Below the pieces are notes generated by a model, which ran no database searches, was not told the DNA's origin, and worked only from the letters and a program-made list of their open reading frames with translations. Source: Chromatiaceae bacterium (GTDB lineage Bacteria; Pseudomonadota; Gammaproteobacteria; Chromatiales; Chromatiaceae). From it: DNA of 64,000 nt. The translations under genes and the position numbers were made by a program. The first letter of the stretch is position 1; the number at the start of each line of letters is the position of its first letter. Where the stretch lies: assembly GCA_024235215.1 (NCBI GenBank), contig JACKMU010000005.1, positions 339,024-403,023 of the forward strand, given 5' to 3'. Positions 8,704 through 16,443 of the stretch are shown here, piece after piece.

Positions 8704-10363
8704 TCAACCGCTTCGCGGTAGCCTTTCCACCCCCACCCTCACTGGTAAATCCGGGTTTCCTCATCGCTTCGTAACGCACCACACTTCTCCTTACCCCATG
8801 AGGGTTTTTCAACACAGGAGAAGCAAGATGACACAGTTACGCGAAGCCATGATCGATGCGATGTTGCTGCGTGGGTTTTCACCGCGGACGCATCAGAGTT
8901 ATCTCAGCGCGGTAGTGGGGCTCGTCCGCTATTATCATCGTCCTCCCGATCAGATCAGCGAACCGGAGATACAGCGTTACTTTCTGTATTTGGTCAAGGA
9001 ACGCCAGCTATCACCGGCCAGTTGCCGGTTGATTCTGAATGGGTTGGTATTTCTCTACCGGCAGGTATTGGAACGACCGTTTTCCATTGCGCTGACACTG
9101 CCCAAGCGACCTCAGCGTATTCCCGAATTGCTGACCCGGGAAGAGGTCGCTGCAATACTCGCGGCCTGTACCCATCACAAGCGCCGTATGCTGCTCACGC
9201 TCTGTTATGGCTGCGGACTGCGGCTCAATGAGTTGGTGCATCTGCAGGTCAGTGACATCGATGGCGAACGCTGTCTGTTACGCATTGACCAGGGCAAGGG
9301 CCATAAAGACCGCCTGGTCGAGATGTCCGCGACGCTGCTGGTGCAACTGCGCGACTACTGGCGGGCCCTGCGGCCATTGCAGTGGTTGTTTCCGGGGCGT
9401 GACTCCGGCATGCCGCTGTGCGCCAACACCCCGCAAAAATACTACACCGAGGCCAAGCGCCAGGCCTGGTCGGAACGACAACAATCCCGGGTATTGCCGG
9501 TCACCTACTATCACCAGGTGATCACCCTGCCGCACCAACTCAACGGGTGGGTCGGGCTGCATCCGAAGAAAATCTACCAGCTGTTTTTCCGGGTGGTATG
9601 GGGAACGCTGAAGGCATTCGGTGAGGACCCGAAGCGGTTGGGAGGCCAACTGGGGGTGGTCGCGGTCCTGCACACCTGGGGACAACAGCTATGGCGCCAC
9701 GTGCATCTGCACTGCCTGATTCCGGGTGGTGCGCTGGATCATGAGGGGCGGTGGCACGCAGCGCGCAGTACTTATCTGTTTCCGGACCGGGCGGTGGCAC
9801 GTGTGGTGAGAGGCCGCATGGTCAGTGAACTGCGGCAGGCCTGGAAAAGGGGGGAGTTGTCGCGTATCACCCGTGCGGGAGAGGTGGACGAATTGCTCGA
9901 TCGACTGATGAAAATCGATTGGGTGGTGTATACCAAGCCGTGGCTGCGCAACCCCGAAACGGTATTGGCGTACCTGTCCCGCTATACCCACCGCACGGCG
10001 ATCAGCGACGCACGCATAGGCGAGCTGACGGATGGAGAAGTGGCGGTGGCCTACAAGGATTACCAGGACCGGGACCGGTGGAAGAAGATGACCCTGAAGG
10101 GAGAAGAGCTGATCCGGCGGTTTTTGCTGCATGTGTTGCCGAAAGGTCTGATGCGGATACGCCATTATGGTTTTCTGGCCAATCGCTGTCGGCGGGAAAA
10201 GTTGGCGCAGATCCGGGAAATCCTGGGAGGTGCGGGGGCGGAAAGCGTCGAAGAGCGCGGTGAGGCCGAAGCGCATTCCCCGCAGTGGCCCTGCCCGAAA
10301 TGCCATCAAGGTCACCTTCGGCCAAGCCAGATGCTGGCACCGGTGCGACTCGATGGCGCCTGA
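8704..10363 (+). mobile_element. IS91-like (ISSod25-type) element, copy 1, rearranged
   Basis: The left end follows GTTGAAC directly and has a 5-bp-stem hairpin ACCGC-TTC-GCGGT (8707-8719), like the hairpins at the ends of the two other IS91-like copies here. The body is one ORF that joins a tyrosine recombinase to a transposase. Elements of this group normally carry these as two genes, so the copy has lost internal DNA. The right end lies somewhere after 10363 but I could not place it. Confidence 0.65.
8828..10363 (+). CDS. In-frame fusion of tyrosine recombinase N-terminus to IS91-family HUH transposase
   Basis: A 511-residue ORF. Residues 1-~208 are the core-binding domain and first half of the catalytic domain of a tyrosine recombinase (catalytic Arg in GCGLRLNELVHL, Lys in GKGHKDR). 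At ~209 the protein passes without a stop into an IS91-family transposase (LPVTYYHQVITLPHQLN onward). That part has the HUH motif in HVHLHC (~290) and the Tyr-bearing YLSRYTHRTAIS (~382). The recombinase has lost its HxxR and Tyr boxes and the transposase its N-terminal zinc finger, as expected for a deletion between two adjacent genes. The start at 8828 is supported by AGGAG 6-10 bp upstream; an upstream ATG at 8798 is less likely. Recombinase activity should be lost, while the HUH/Tyr centre is still present. Confidence 0.8.
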   Translation: MTQLREAMIDAMLLRGFSPRTHQSYLSAVVGLVRYYHRPPDQISEPEIQRYFLYLVKERQLSPASCRLILNGLVFLYRQVLERPFSIALTLPKRPQRIPELLTREEVAAILAACTHHKRRMLLTLCYGCGLRLNELVHLQVSDIDGERCLLRIDQGKGHKDRLVEMSATLLVQLRDYWRALRPLQWLFPGRDSGMPLCANTPQKYYTEAKRQAWSERQQSRVLPVTYYHQVITLPHQLNGWVGLHPKKIYQLFFRVVWGTLKAFGEDPKRLGGQLGVVAVLHTWGQQLWRHVHLHCLIPGGALDHEGRWHAARSTYLFPDRAVARVVRGRMVSELRQAWKRGELSRITRAGEVDELLDRLMKIDWVVYTKPWLRNPETVLAYLSRYTHRTAISDARIGELTDGEVAVAYKDYQDRDRWKKMTLKGEELIRRFLLHVLPKGLMRIRHYGFLANRCRREKLAQIREILGGAGAESVEERGEAEAHSPQWPCPKCHQGHLRPSQMLAPVRLDGA

Positions 10364-10508
10364 CCCGGCGCTGCGCGCGCTGAATTGAAGTAACCGCCAG
10401 GGACGGAACATTCGAGACAGGCTGAGCAGCCTGGGGTGGCATTTTGGCCTGAAGTTCCCAAAACGGATCATATAGACTAAATTACCGAAGGAGCAGCGCG
10501 AAAAAGGG

Positions 10509-10706
10509 ATGAAAATCGTACAAACGAAGGCTTCACGAGCTGAGACCGAGCATAAAAAAGACTCGTACAGCAGAATGGAATCTTCGCCGAAGACCGCTTT
10601 CGCAATACAATCCCCTATATTAAGAAGTGTACTGGCTGAGCGCCGGAGAGCGGCTGAGTCCAACAAGCGTTTATACGCCATAAACGGCATGGCGTATAAA
10701 CGCTAA
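10509..10706 (+). CDS. Small hypothetical cassette ORF ending inside attC
   Basis: A 65-residue ORF, basic and without recognised relatives. Its stop codon lies inside the right half of the 59-bp attC site, which is common for cassette genes. The upstream Shine-Dalgarno is weak (AGGAG about 13 bp before the ATG). It may be the gene of the first cassette or a fragment left after the IS91-like insertion. Confidence 0.3.
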   Translation: MKIVQTKASRAETEHKKDSYSRMESSPKTAFAIQSPILRSVLAERRRAAESNKRLYAINGMAYKR

Positions 10707-10716
10707 GACGTTAGCC
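10658..10716 (+). other. attC site (59 bp) with a perfect 15-bp inverted repeat
   Basis: Outer boxes are GTCCAAC (10658-10664, fits RYYYAAC) and GTTAGCC (10710-10716, near GTTRRRY). The arms 10666-10680 and 10690-10704 are exact reverse complements, separated by a 9-base loop. The layout is that of a classic 59-base element, orientated as expected for cassettes read on the plus strand. Confidence 0.85.
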
Positions 10717-10755
10717 GCAAAAAACGCTCATCCGTAAATCAGGGAATACAAGAAT

Positions 10756-12012
10756 ATGGCAGATAGCTCAAACAAACAGCTTGAACAGGTTTTCCTGATT
10801 GAGGATGTTCTTCCAGGTGCCACTGGTTTTTTTGAGGAGGTGCCTCAAGGGCTAGAAGCAGCCATTGGTGATGCCGACATAGTTCTCGACACAAATGTAT
10901 TACTTATCCCTTTTGGAGCTGGTGCCGCTAGCCTGACCGATATCGTTAAGGTCTATTCCGAAATCAAAGGCCGGGAAAGGCTCTACGTCCCAGCCCAGGT
11001 TGCAAGGGAGTTTGTTAAAAACCGCCCATCTAAACTTGCTCAGCTGTATCAAGGGATATCAGACAAAATAAGTAAGTTAACCATACCGGATAGCCTCTCT
11101 TATCCAATTCTTGAGTCTGTTGATCACTTCCAAGAACTCAACGAAAAAATATCAAAAATTGAAGAGCTGAAAGTTGAGCTAAAGGCGAGTGCCAAAATGG
11201 TGCGTAGCACTATCAAGAACTGGGGCTGGAATGATCCGGTAAGTCAAGCGTATCGCCCTATATTTACTAAAGATATTGTAATTTCCCCAGAAATTGACAG
11301 AGAAAAAACTCTAAAAGAAATGCTCAAAAGATATGAGCAAGCAATTCCACCGGGATACAAAGATGCCGCTAAACCAGATTCGGGAATCGGTGATTTCTTG
11401 ATCTGGAAAACCATCCTTCACCTAGGAACAGAAAACAAACGCAGCGTAATTTTTGTTAGTGGAGACGAAAAGGCAGATTGGCTACATGGCGCAGAGGGAA
11501 ATGGATTTCTCCCACGCTATGAGTTGCAAGCAGAGTTTCGGCGTATCAGCGAAGGTAAAGATCTCTACATTATTCCGTTGAGTCGATTACTCGAACTTCA
11601 AAAAGCGAAAGAAAGCTCAGTCAACGAGATTCGAAGTGAAGAAAAAAGAATACGGGATGCAACCTCTGTTCTAGCAGAATGCCCGGAATGTGGCAGCAAT
11701 GACGAATACGAACTAGCAGAAGCAATAGGCTCGTCTGCGCTACCTGTTTGCACCACTTGCGGGGGGAAATTTCATCTGCACCGCACAAGAGATGGCATAT
11801 CCGTTCACCGATTCAAGTCACCACCAATGAGGCCTAGTGAAAAAGAATTAGAAGTGGTCGAGTGTCCTTATTGTGAGGCTGAAAACTTGAAAGAGCTTGG
11901 GGTGAGTCCTAACTCAACTGGTTGGTGCGTATGTGACAATTGTACCAAAAGGTTCCCAATACACCGGAAGTCAGATGGAACAGTATTCGTTAACAAAACG
12001 AAAGACGGCTAA
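10756..12012 (+). CDS. PIN-like nuclease with two C-terminal zinc ribbons (integron cassette)
   Basis: A 418-residue protein. Residues ~40-290 form a PIN-like domain with the expected acidic residues: VLDTNVLL (Asp45), QVAREFV (~85), GIGDFLIW (~211) and FVSGDEKADW (~236); helical insertions sit between them. Two zinc ribbons follow: CPECG...CTTCG (~308-335) and CPYCE...CDNC (~370-397), each ending in an F-x-x-H-R tail. PIN domains cut RNA, and zinc ribbons often bind nucleic acid, so an RNase role is plausible but not shown. No antitoxin partner lies next to it. Codon use is visibly more AT-rich than the flanking chromosome, as usual for cassettes. Its stop codon reaches the group II intron boundary, so its own attC is broken. 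Confidence 0.75.
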   Translation: MADSSNKQLEQVFLIEDVLPGATGFFEEVPQGLEAAIGDADIVLDTNVLLIPFGAGAASLTDIVKVYSEIKGRERLYVPAQVAREFVKNRPSKLAQLYQGISDKISKLTIPDSLSYPILESVDHFQELNEKISKIEELKVELKASAKMVRSTIKNWGWNDPVSQAYRPIFTKDIVISPEIDREKTLKEMLKRYEQAIPPGYKDAAKPDSGIGDFLIWKTILHLGTENKRSVIFVSGDEKADWLHGAEGNGFLPRYELQAEFRRISEGKDLYIIPLSRLLELQKAKESSVNEIRSEEKRIRDATSVLAECPECGSNDEYELAEAIGSSALPVCTTCGGKFHLHRTRDGISVHRFKSPPMRPSEKELEVVECPYCEAENLKELGVSPNSTGWCVCDNCTKRFPIHRKSDGTVFVNKTKDG

Positions 12013-12857
12013 TCGGGTAAGGGCTGGTGTCTCTCCAGCCCTCCCCACACCACCCATCATGCGGGTCCGCAATGGGCGGTTCGTTAACCGTAGTGAAGTG
12101 CAACCCACCGGTCTCTGAGCGAGACCAGTCCTTGTTGTTTCAACCAATCATTGGTCAACCCCCGTTGGATTCCCTCTGTACGGGCGCTGTGCCAATAACC
12201 CTTACTGGTCATGCCGCAACTGATGGCCAGCTTGACGGGTACGCCGAGCTTGATCAGGTTGCGGATCTTCGTTCGGGGCTTGCGCCATTGTTTCCAATAA
12301 CACATGCGTATCCGTCGTCGAATCCAGTGATCCAGCTCCACCGTAAGGTTGTATTGGTTGGCAATTCCATAGTAGTTGATCCAACCGCGGAGATACTGAC
12401 TGAGCTTGCGGATCTTCGTCTCCATTGAGACACCCCAACTACGACCGGTCAGCCGACGGACTTCGCGCTTAAACTTCTCAAGTGCTTTGTCATGCCAGCA
12501 AATCCGGTTTTGTTTGAAGCAGAATCCGAGAAACTTACAACGACTAACGGGCACCACCTGGCTCTTGTGGTCGTTCACCTTCAGCTTCAGGCGCTGTTCC
12601 ACGTATCGGGTGATGCTCGCCATGACCCGTTCACCAGCACGCTGGGACTTCACCAAAATGATAAAGTCGTCGGCGTAGCGGGCGAACTGATGCCCTCGTC
12701 GCTCCAACTCCTTGTCCAGAAGATCCAGGACGACGTTGGACAACAGCGGTGAGAGTGGACCGCCCTGGGGTACGCCTTCACGGCTTTCCAGGTAGGTCCC
12801 CTTGTCGTCGATACCGGCTCGCAGAAAACGTCCGATCAGGCGAAGTGCTTGTGGCCC
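12012..12857 (-). mobile_element. 5'-truncated group II intron (class C-like), copy 1
   Basis: The intron lies opposite to the cassettes, as described for group IIC-attC introns. A reverse transcriptase fragment is followed by a domain V stem (12049-12082; GAACCG... closing with GGGTGGT) and a domain VI hairpin, ending ACCCGAT at 12012. The next bases on the minus strand read TAGCCGTC, the complement of GACGGCTA, which resembles an attC outer box. The 5' half of the intron is missing beyond ~12857. Confidence 0.75.
12084..12857 (-). pseudogene. ltrA: Group II intron reverse transcriptase/maturase, C-terminal fragment
   Basis: The open frame starts after an in-frame TGA at about 12858 and covers the palm part with the intact catalytic RYADDF motif, the thumb/maturase X domain (around GVSMETKIRKLSQYLRGW) and the C-terminal YWHSA...WLKQQGL segment. 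The N-terminal RT motifs are absent, so about the first 170 residues of a ~420-residue protein are gone. The maturase should not work. Sequence between 12858 and 12933 shows nothing recognisable. Confidence 0.85.
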
Positions 12858-12933
12858 TCATAGTCCCTCTCCATCAGTAATCTCGAAAATTGATGGGACA
12901 GGAGATTAACGGAACTTCGCCAGATGAAAATAA

Positions 12934-13290
12934 CGGCCTGGAATGGCCGGTTACTCTCATATTGAGTGCATATTTAGTCCCCCTCAAGCTCAAGAGAAAA
13001 TCAGCAACGCTGTTTGGTCAATGATAAATGAAGCTTTCACAAAGCCCGTAACAAATGAAGATGAAAGCTCTGATTATGTTCCTACTCAAATTTTAGCCGA
13101 GCAATTTAAATCTAAGGGTTTTGATGGTGTTTGTTTTAAAAGCAGCATGGGGGCGGGTCACAATTTTATTCTGTTTAATCTCAATGATGCAGAGCTAATA
13201 AACTGTACTGTCATGGAAGCTAAATCAGTAACATACCAGTTTGGCGAGTGCGCTAATCGATACTATGTGCAAAAAGAACATAACCAGTAG
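12934..13290 (+). pseudogene. RES-domain protein, C-terminal fragment (integron cassette)
   Basis: About 118 codons are open after an in-frame TAA. The segment YVPTQILAEQFKSKGFDGVC...KSSMGAGHNFILFN matches the C-terminal half of RES-domain proteins, NAD-degrading toxins of the Xre-RES type. The N-terminal half with the Arg and Glu active-site residues is missing and an Xre antitoxin gene is not seen, so the gene is inactive. The frame ends inside the following attC. The break lies next to the truncated intron, so one deletion probably removed the 5' parts of both. Confidence 0.6.
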
Positions 13291-13348
13291 CTCTACCGGA
13301 TAAAATACTCGCTGCGCTCGCATTTTTCCGGTGAGCTAAGCGTTATGC
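13278..13348 (+). other. attC site (71 bp)
   Basis: Outer boxes ACATAAC (13278-13284) and GTTATGC (13342-13348) are complementary at six of seven positions. Inside, AGCTCTACCGGATAAAAT and ATTTTTCCGGTGAGCT form imperfect arms around a CGCTGCGCTCG centre. It ends the RES-fragment cassette and begins the higBA cassette. Confidence 0.85.
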
Positions 13349-13361
13349 GTAAAAAACACTC

Positions 13362-13390
13362 TTGCACGGATACCGTGAACGCATTAACAT
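13362..13390 (+). promoter_or_regulatory. Candidate promoter of the higBA cassette
   Basis: TTGCAC (13362-13367), 17 bp, then TAACAT (13385-13390), inside the cassette just after the attC core. The higB ATG is only 7 bp after the -10, and no Shine-Dalgarno precedes it, so the transcript may be leaderless. Confidence 0.45.
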
Positions 13391-13396
13391 TGTCAT

Positions 13397-13687
13397 ATGA
13401 TTGTTTCATTTGGAAACAGGGTAACTTCCGATTTATTTCACGGTATCTCCAATAGCCGGGTAAAGCGATTGCCTCCGCAAATCATAGAAACTGCGCTTTA
13501 CAAGTTGGATGCACTTAATGCTGCAGAGTCATTAGATGATCTGAGATCACCGCCAGGAAACAGACTGGAGGCAATGAAAGGAGATTTCAAAGGATTCCAT
13601 AGTATTCGTATCAACGCTCAATGGCGCATTATTTTTCGATGGCAAGAATCAAATGCTTTCGAAGTTCAAATCATAGATTACCATTAA
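13397..13687 (+). CDS. higB: HigB-like toxin of a HigBA type II toxin-antitoxin module
   Basis: A 96-residue RelE/HigB-superfamily toxin, expected to cleave mRNA on the ribosome. Family marks are the LFHG start segment, the RLPPQIIETALYKLDALNAA helix pair, and the core LRSPPGNRLEAMKGDFKG...YSIRINAQWRIIF-type stretch (here HSIRINAQWRIIFRW) ending in EVQIIDYH. The gene order is toxin first, then antitoxin 22 bp downstream, as in other higBA loci. It is a common chromosomal-integron cassette and thought to stabilise the array. No Shine-Dalgarno is visible. Confidence 0.9.
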   Translation: MIVSFGNRVTSDLFHGISNSRVKRLPPQIIETALYKLDALNAAESLDDLRSPPGNRLEAMKGDFKGFHSIRINAQWRIIFRWQESNAFEVQIIDYH

Positions 13688-13709
13688 ACTGTCAATTGAA
13701 GGTGGCAAT

Positions 13710-14000
13710 ATGATTCCAAAAAACAGAATCGCAACTCATCCTGGGATTATCTTGCTTAAGGAGTTTCTTGAGCCTCTGGGGTTATCACAAAAAGCTGTTG
13801 CATCCCATATTGGTATTCCCGTGCAAAGAATCAATGAGATTGTTCGTGGAAAAAGGGGCGTGTCTCCAGATACCGCATGGCTATTATCCGAGGCGTTTAA
13901 TACGTCGCCCGAGTTTTGGCTTAACCTTCAAGCAACTCATGATTTATCGCTTCACAAACCAGAGCATCATGTTAAGCCATTGGTGGAAATTCGCGCATAA
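13710..14000 (+). CDS. higA: HigA antitoxin, XRE-type helix-turn-helix
   Basis: A 96-residue HTH protein that should bind HigB and repress the operon. The family signature THPGIILLKEFLEPLGLSQ leads into the HTH (AVASHIGIPVQRINEIVRGKRGVS), followed by WLLSEAFNTSPEFWLNLQ, the standard HigA tail. GAAGGTGG lies 6 bp before the ATG. The stop codon overlaps the first box of the next attC, which confirms a compact cassette. Confidence 0.93.
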   Translation: MIPKNRIATHPGIILLKEFLEPLGLSQKAVASHIGIPVQRINEIVRGKRGVSPDTAWLLSEAFNTSPEFWLNLQATHDLSLHKPEHHVKPLVEIRA

Positions 14001-14057
14001 CGAATAAGGATAGATCGTGCGAGAGAAGCGAGCCACGATCTTATCCTGTTGTTGGAC
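13995..14057 (+). other. attC site (63 bp) of the higBA cassette
   Basis: Outer boxes GCATAAC (13995-14001) and GTTGGAC (14051-14057, exact GTTRRRY). The arms AAGGATAGATCGTG and CACGATCTTATCCT pair with one bulge around GAGAGAAGCGAG. Confidence 0.85.
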
Positions 14058-14329
14058 GAGCCCGGCAATTTTTGGTGATGCTTATTAAGAGGAAATAGAT
14101 CCGGCTGCGGATGGGGCTGGAGAAGCTCTCGGCCTGTGCATTGATCCCTGAGTGACTTGCCTGCACTGGAAACGGTGGCATTTTTTACGTAACAAAGTGC
14201 TTTTTTACGCTTTCGCTCTTTTACATTCCGGTATTTTGGCCAAACGCAACCGTCGGTGACTGCTCACCGGTATGGCGCAGACGATGTGGTGGTTCCTGTT
14301 ACCTCATACGTGAAGTGGTTCAATAAACA
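14058..14329. other. Residual cassette DNA left of the IS3-family element; no gene recognised
   Basis: This follows the higBA attC, so a cassette should start here. A minus-strand stretch near 14090-14160 faintly suggests a transposase fragment, but I cannot support that. The rest shows no gene. Confidence 0.4.
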
Positions 14330-14373
14330 TGTACACCCCAGTTAAGATACTTTGACTTAACTGAGGTAAGCAG

Positions 14374-14667
14374 ATGAAAAGCAGAAAGAAATATTCGAAA
14401 GAGTTCAAGTTGGATGCGATCAGCCTGGTTCTCGAGCAGGAATACAGCAGAGCCGAAGCAGCAAGAAACCTGGGGATAAATGCCCACATGCTGGGTCGGT
14501 GGGTCAAGGAGCACCAGGCTGACGAAGGACAATCGTTTCGTGGTAATGGAAAGCTGACACTGGAGCAGGAAGAGATCAAGAAACTGAAAGCCCAGGTCAA
14601 GCGTCTTGAGATGGAGCGCGATATTTTAAAAAAAGCGACGGCATTCTTTGCAGCAGAAACGAAGTGA
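14374..14667 (+). CDS. IS3-family transposase OrfA (helix-turn-helix)
   Basis: A 97-residue protein with the IS3 OrfA HTH (KKYSKEFKLDAISLVL...YSRAEAARNLGI) followed by a leucine-zipper-like coiled coil (EEIKKLKAQVKRLEMERDILK). It binds the terminal repeats. Near its 3' end, A7G at 14638-14645 provides an A-AAA-AAG slippery site; a -1 shift there enters the OrfB frame, which is open, giving the usual OrfAB transposase. Confidence 0.93.
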   Translation: MKSRKKYSKEFKLDAISLVLEQEYSRAEAARNLGINAHMLGRWVKEHQADEGQSFRGNGKLTLEQEEIKKLKAQVKRLEMERDILKKATAFFAAETK

Positions 14668-15542
14668 AATACTCGTTCATCACCCAACATAAGAATGCCT
14701 ATCCAATCAGCCTGCAGTGCCAGTTTTTGGGTGTGAGCCGCAATGGCTATTACCAGTACACGAAGCGGCTGGAGAGCAGGCCTGATGATCCTGAGCATGA
14801 AGAGATGATTGAGTGGGTACAGGACATAGCGAAGAGCTCAAAATATACGTATGGCAGCCGGAGAATGAAGGAGGGGCTGAATGCATTGGGTTATCCGGTG
14901 AGCCGTAACAAAGCCAGGAAGCTGATGCGTGAAGCCAACGTAAAGGCCCGGCAGAGAAGGAAATATAAGGTAACGACGAACAGTAATCATCAGCAGCCGG
15001 TATTCGAGAATCTGCTTAACCGTGAGTTTGATGTTGCCGGGCCGGATCAGGTTTACGCGGCTGATGTGACCTATGTGTGGACGCAGGAGGGCTGGTTGTA
15101 TCTGGCGGTGGTGATCGATCTTTGTTCACGCCGGGTGGTCGGCTGGAGCATGAGCTCACGGATGAAGGCAAGGCTGGTCTGTGATGCGTTGCAGATGGCG
15201 ATCTGGAGACGTAGGCCAAAGGCAGGTTTGGTTCACCATTCGGATCGTGGATCTCAGTATGCGAGCAAGGCGTTCAGGCGGTTGATGAATGCGCATGGGA
15301 TTCTTGGAAGCATGAGCAGAAAGGGAGATTGCTGGGATAATGCTGTGGTCGAAAGTTTCTTTGGCAGTTTGAAGCAGGAATGCGTGCAATGGAAAAACTA
15401 CCAGACGCGATACGAGGCTCAGCAAGACATTCTGGAATACATCTCCATGTTCTATAACAGCAGACGTCTGCATTCATACCTGGGATACATGAGTCCCAAT
15501 GATTATGAGCGGCAGTTGTTAGAGAGGAAAAAAGCGGCTTAA
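14664..15542 (+). CDS. IS3-family transposase OrfB (DDE integrase core)
   Basis: A 292-residue protein with an HTH_21-type region (YGSRRMKEGLNALGYPVSRNKARKL, positions ~55-80) and an rve integrase core. The DDE residues are in YAADVTYVW, VHHSDRGSQYAS and DNAVVESFFGSLKQE, and the C-terminal YNSRRLHSYLGYMSP is standard. Its GTG start overlaps the orfA stop (GTGA), but the functional product is probably the frameshift OrfAB. No inactivating change is seen, so this IS could be active. Confidence 0.93.
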   Translation: MKYSFITQHKNAYPISLQCQFLGVSRNGYYQYTKRLESRPDDPEHEEMIEWVQDIAKSSKYTYGSRRMKEGLNALGYPVSRNKARKLMREANVKARQRRKYKVTTNSNHQQPVFENLLNREFDVAGPDQVYAADVTYVWTQEGWLYLAVVIDLCSRRVVGWSMSSRMKARLVCDALQMAIWRRRPKAGLVHHSDRGSQYASKAFRRLMNAHGILGSMSRKGDCWDNAVVESFFGSLKQECVQWKNYQTRYEAQQDILEYISMFYNSRRLHSYLGYMSPNDYERQLLERKKAA

Positions 15543-15554
15543 CTGGGTGTCACA

Positions 15555-16441
15555 AAAATATTGACCACGTCACGGCGAAACCCCTTCGGCAGGACGTGCA
15601 GCATCAGCAGGCGCATGAGTTTCTCACCCTTTAATTTGCGCGTTCTCATTTTTTTGGTGCGGCTCTCTCGATATCTGAAGGTGACGTGCGTACCGTCATC
15701 CTGGAGGAGTTGCGAATCCAGGAGTACGCCACGGTACAGGTAACGGGAGAGGTACTGGATCGCCTTCTCCCCGGTTCCCACCGATTTGCAGTGAGCCACC
15801 CATTTAGCGGGGTTCTCCGGAATGCCGAACCCGTCCTGGCTCAGCTTTTTCAGGGAGATGGCCCGGAAGACCCGGGCGAGATTGAAGTGGTTGAAGAGGA
15901 ACGCCCCCTTCACCTTGCGCCATTGCTCTGTTTTGGTATGCAGCACGCCACCGGGCACGACAAGATGCACATGGGGATGGTAGTCGATCCGCCGGGTGTG
16001 GGTATGCAACATGGCGGTGGCGGCAAGTTCTGCCGCCAGGTGGGTGTCATTGCGACCGAATTGTCGCAGGGTGTCGATGGCCGCCTCGAATAACCGCGTA
16101 TACACCTGGCGTGGATGCGCCCGAGCGAGGTGGTGCAGCTGCCTGGGCAGCGTGAAGGTCAGCAGGAAGTACGGTACCGGAAGCAGCTTCAGGCACTGGC
16201 ATTCACTTCATCGGGCATGACTATGCTGGTGGCACTGGGGGCAGGCCCGATGGCCGCAGGAGAGAGGGTGATGGCCCTACCAGTCGCATTGGGTGCAATG
16301 CAGCGAGAGGATGCCGTAGTGGGCAGCCCGGCGGCAGCCGAGCATGGCGTGCAGAGCCGACCACTGAGCGGGTGTTGTGACGGATCCATAGCGGGCCGTA
16401 TAAGCCGGGTGGTGGTCGTGCAACAGGGTTTGCAGGTTCAT
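15555..16441 (-). pseudogene. IS91-family transposase pseudogene (copy 2), truncated by the IS3-family element
   Basis: Translation from the ATG at 16441 gives an IS91-family N-terminus (HHPAYTARYGSVTTP, then zinc-finger cysteines CTQC...CGHRACPQCH), but two in-frame stops (TAG after CTQCDW, TGA after QHSHAR) interrupt it. The frame then continues through LPVPYFLLTFTLPRQLHH, the HUH motif HPHVHLVVPGG and the Tyr motif YLSRYLYRGV, to VLPKGFRRDVVNIFVTP, where the IS3 end cuts it off. It is therefore dead twice over. The recombinase remnant of the same element lies 2 bp upstream. Confidence 0.85.
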
Positions 16442-16443
16442 GC

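Larger units (their letters stand above)
14330..15554 (+). mobile_element. IS3-family insertion sequence
   Basis: A complete element of ~1.2 kb with two overlapping ORFs. The ends carry imperfect inverted repeats: TGTACACCCCAGTTAAG at the left, and on the opposite strand at the right TGTGACACCCAGTTAAG, sharing TGT and CCCAGTTAAG. No target duplication is evident, and it truncates an IS91-like transposase on its right, so flanking DNA may have been deleted after insertion. Confidence 0.9.

Noticed and set aside
14058..14329. Faint transposase-like minus-strand stretch near 14090-14160
   Set aside because: Too short and without a specific family motif to call.
14326..15558. Target-site duplication of the IS3-family element
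   Set aside because: Flanking bases AACA on the left and AAAA on the right do not form a clear duplication.
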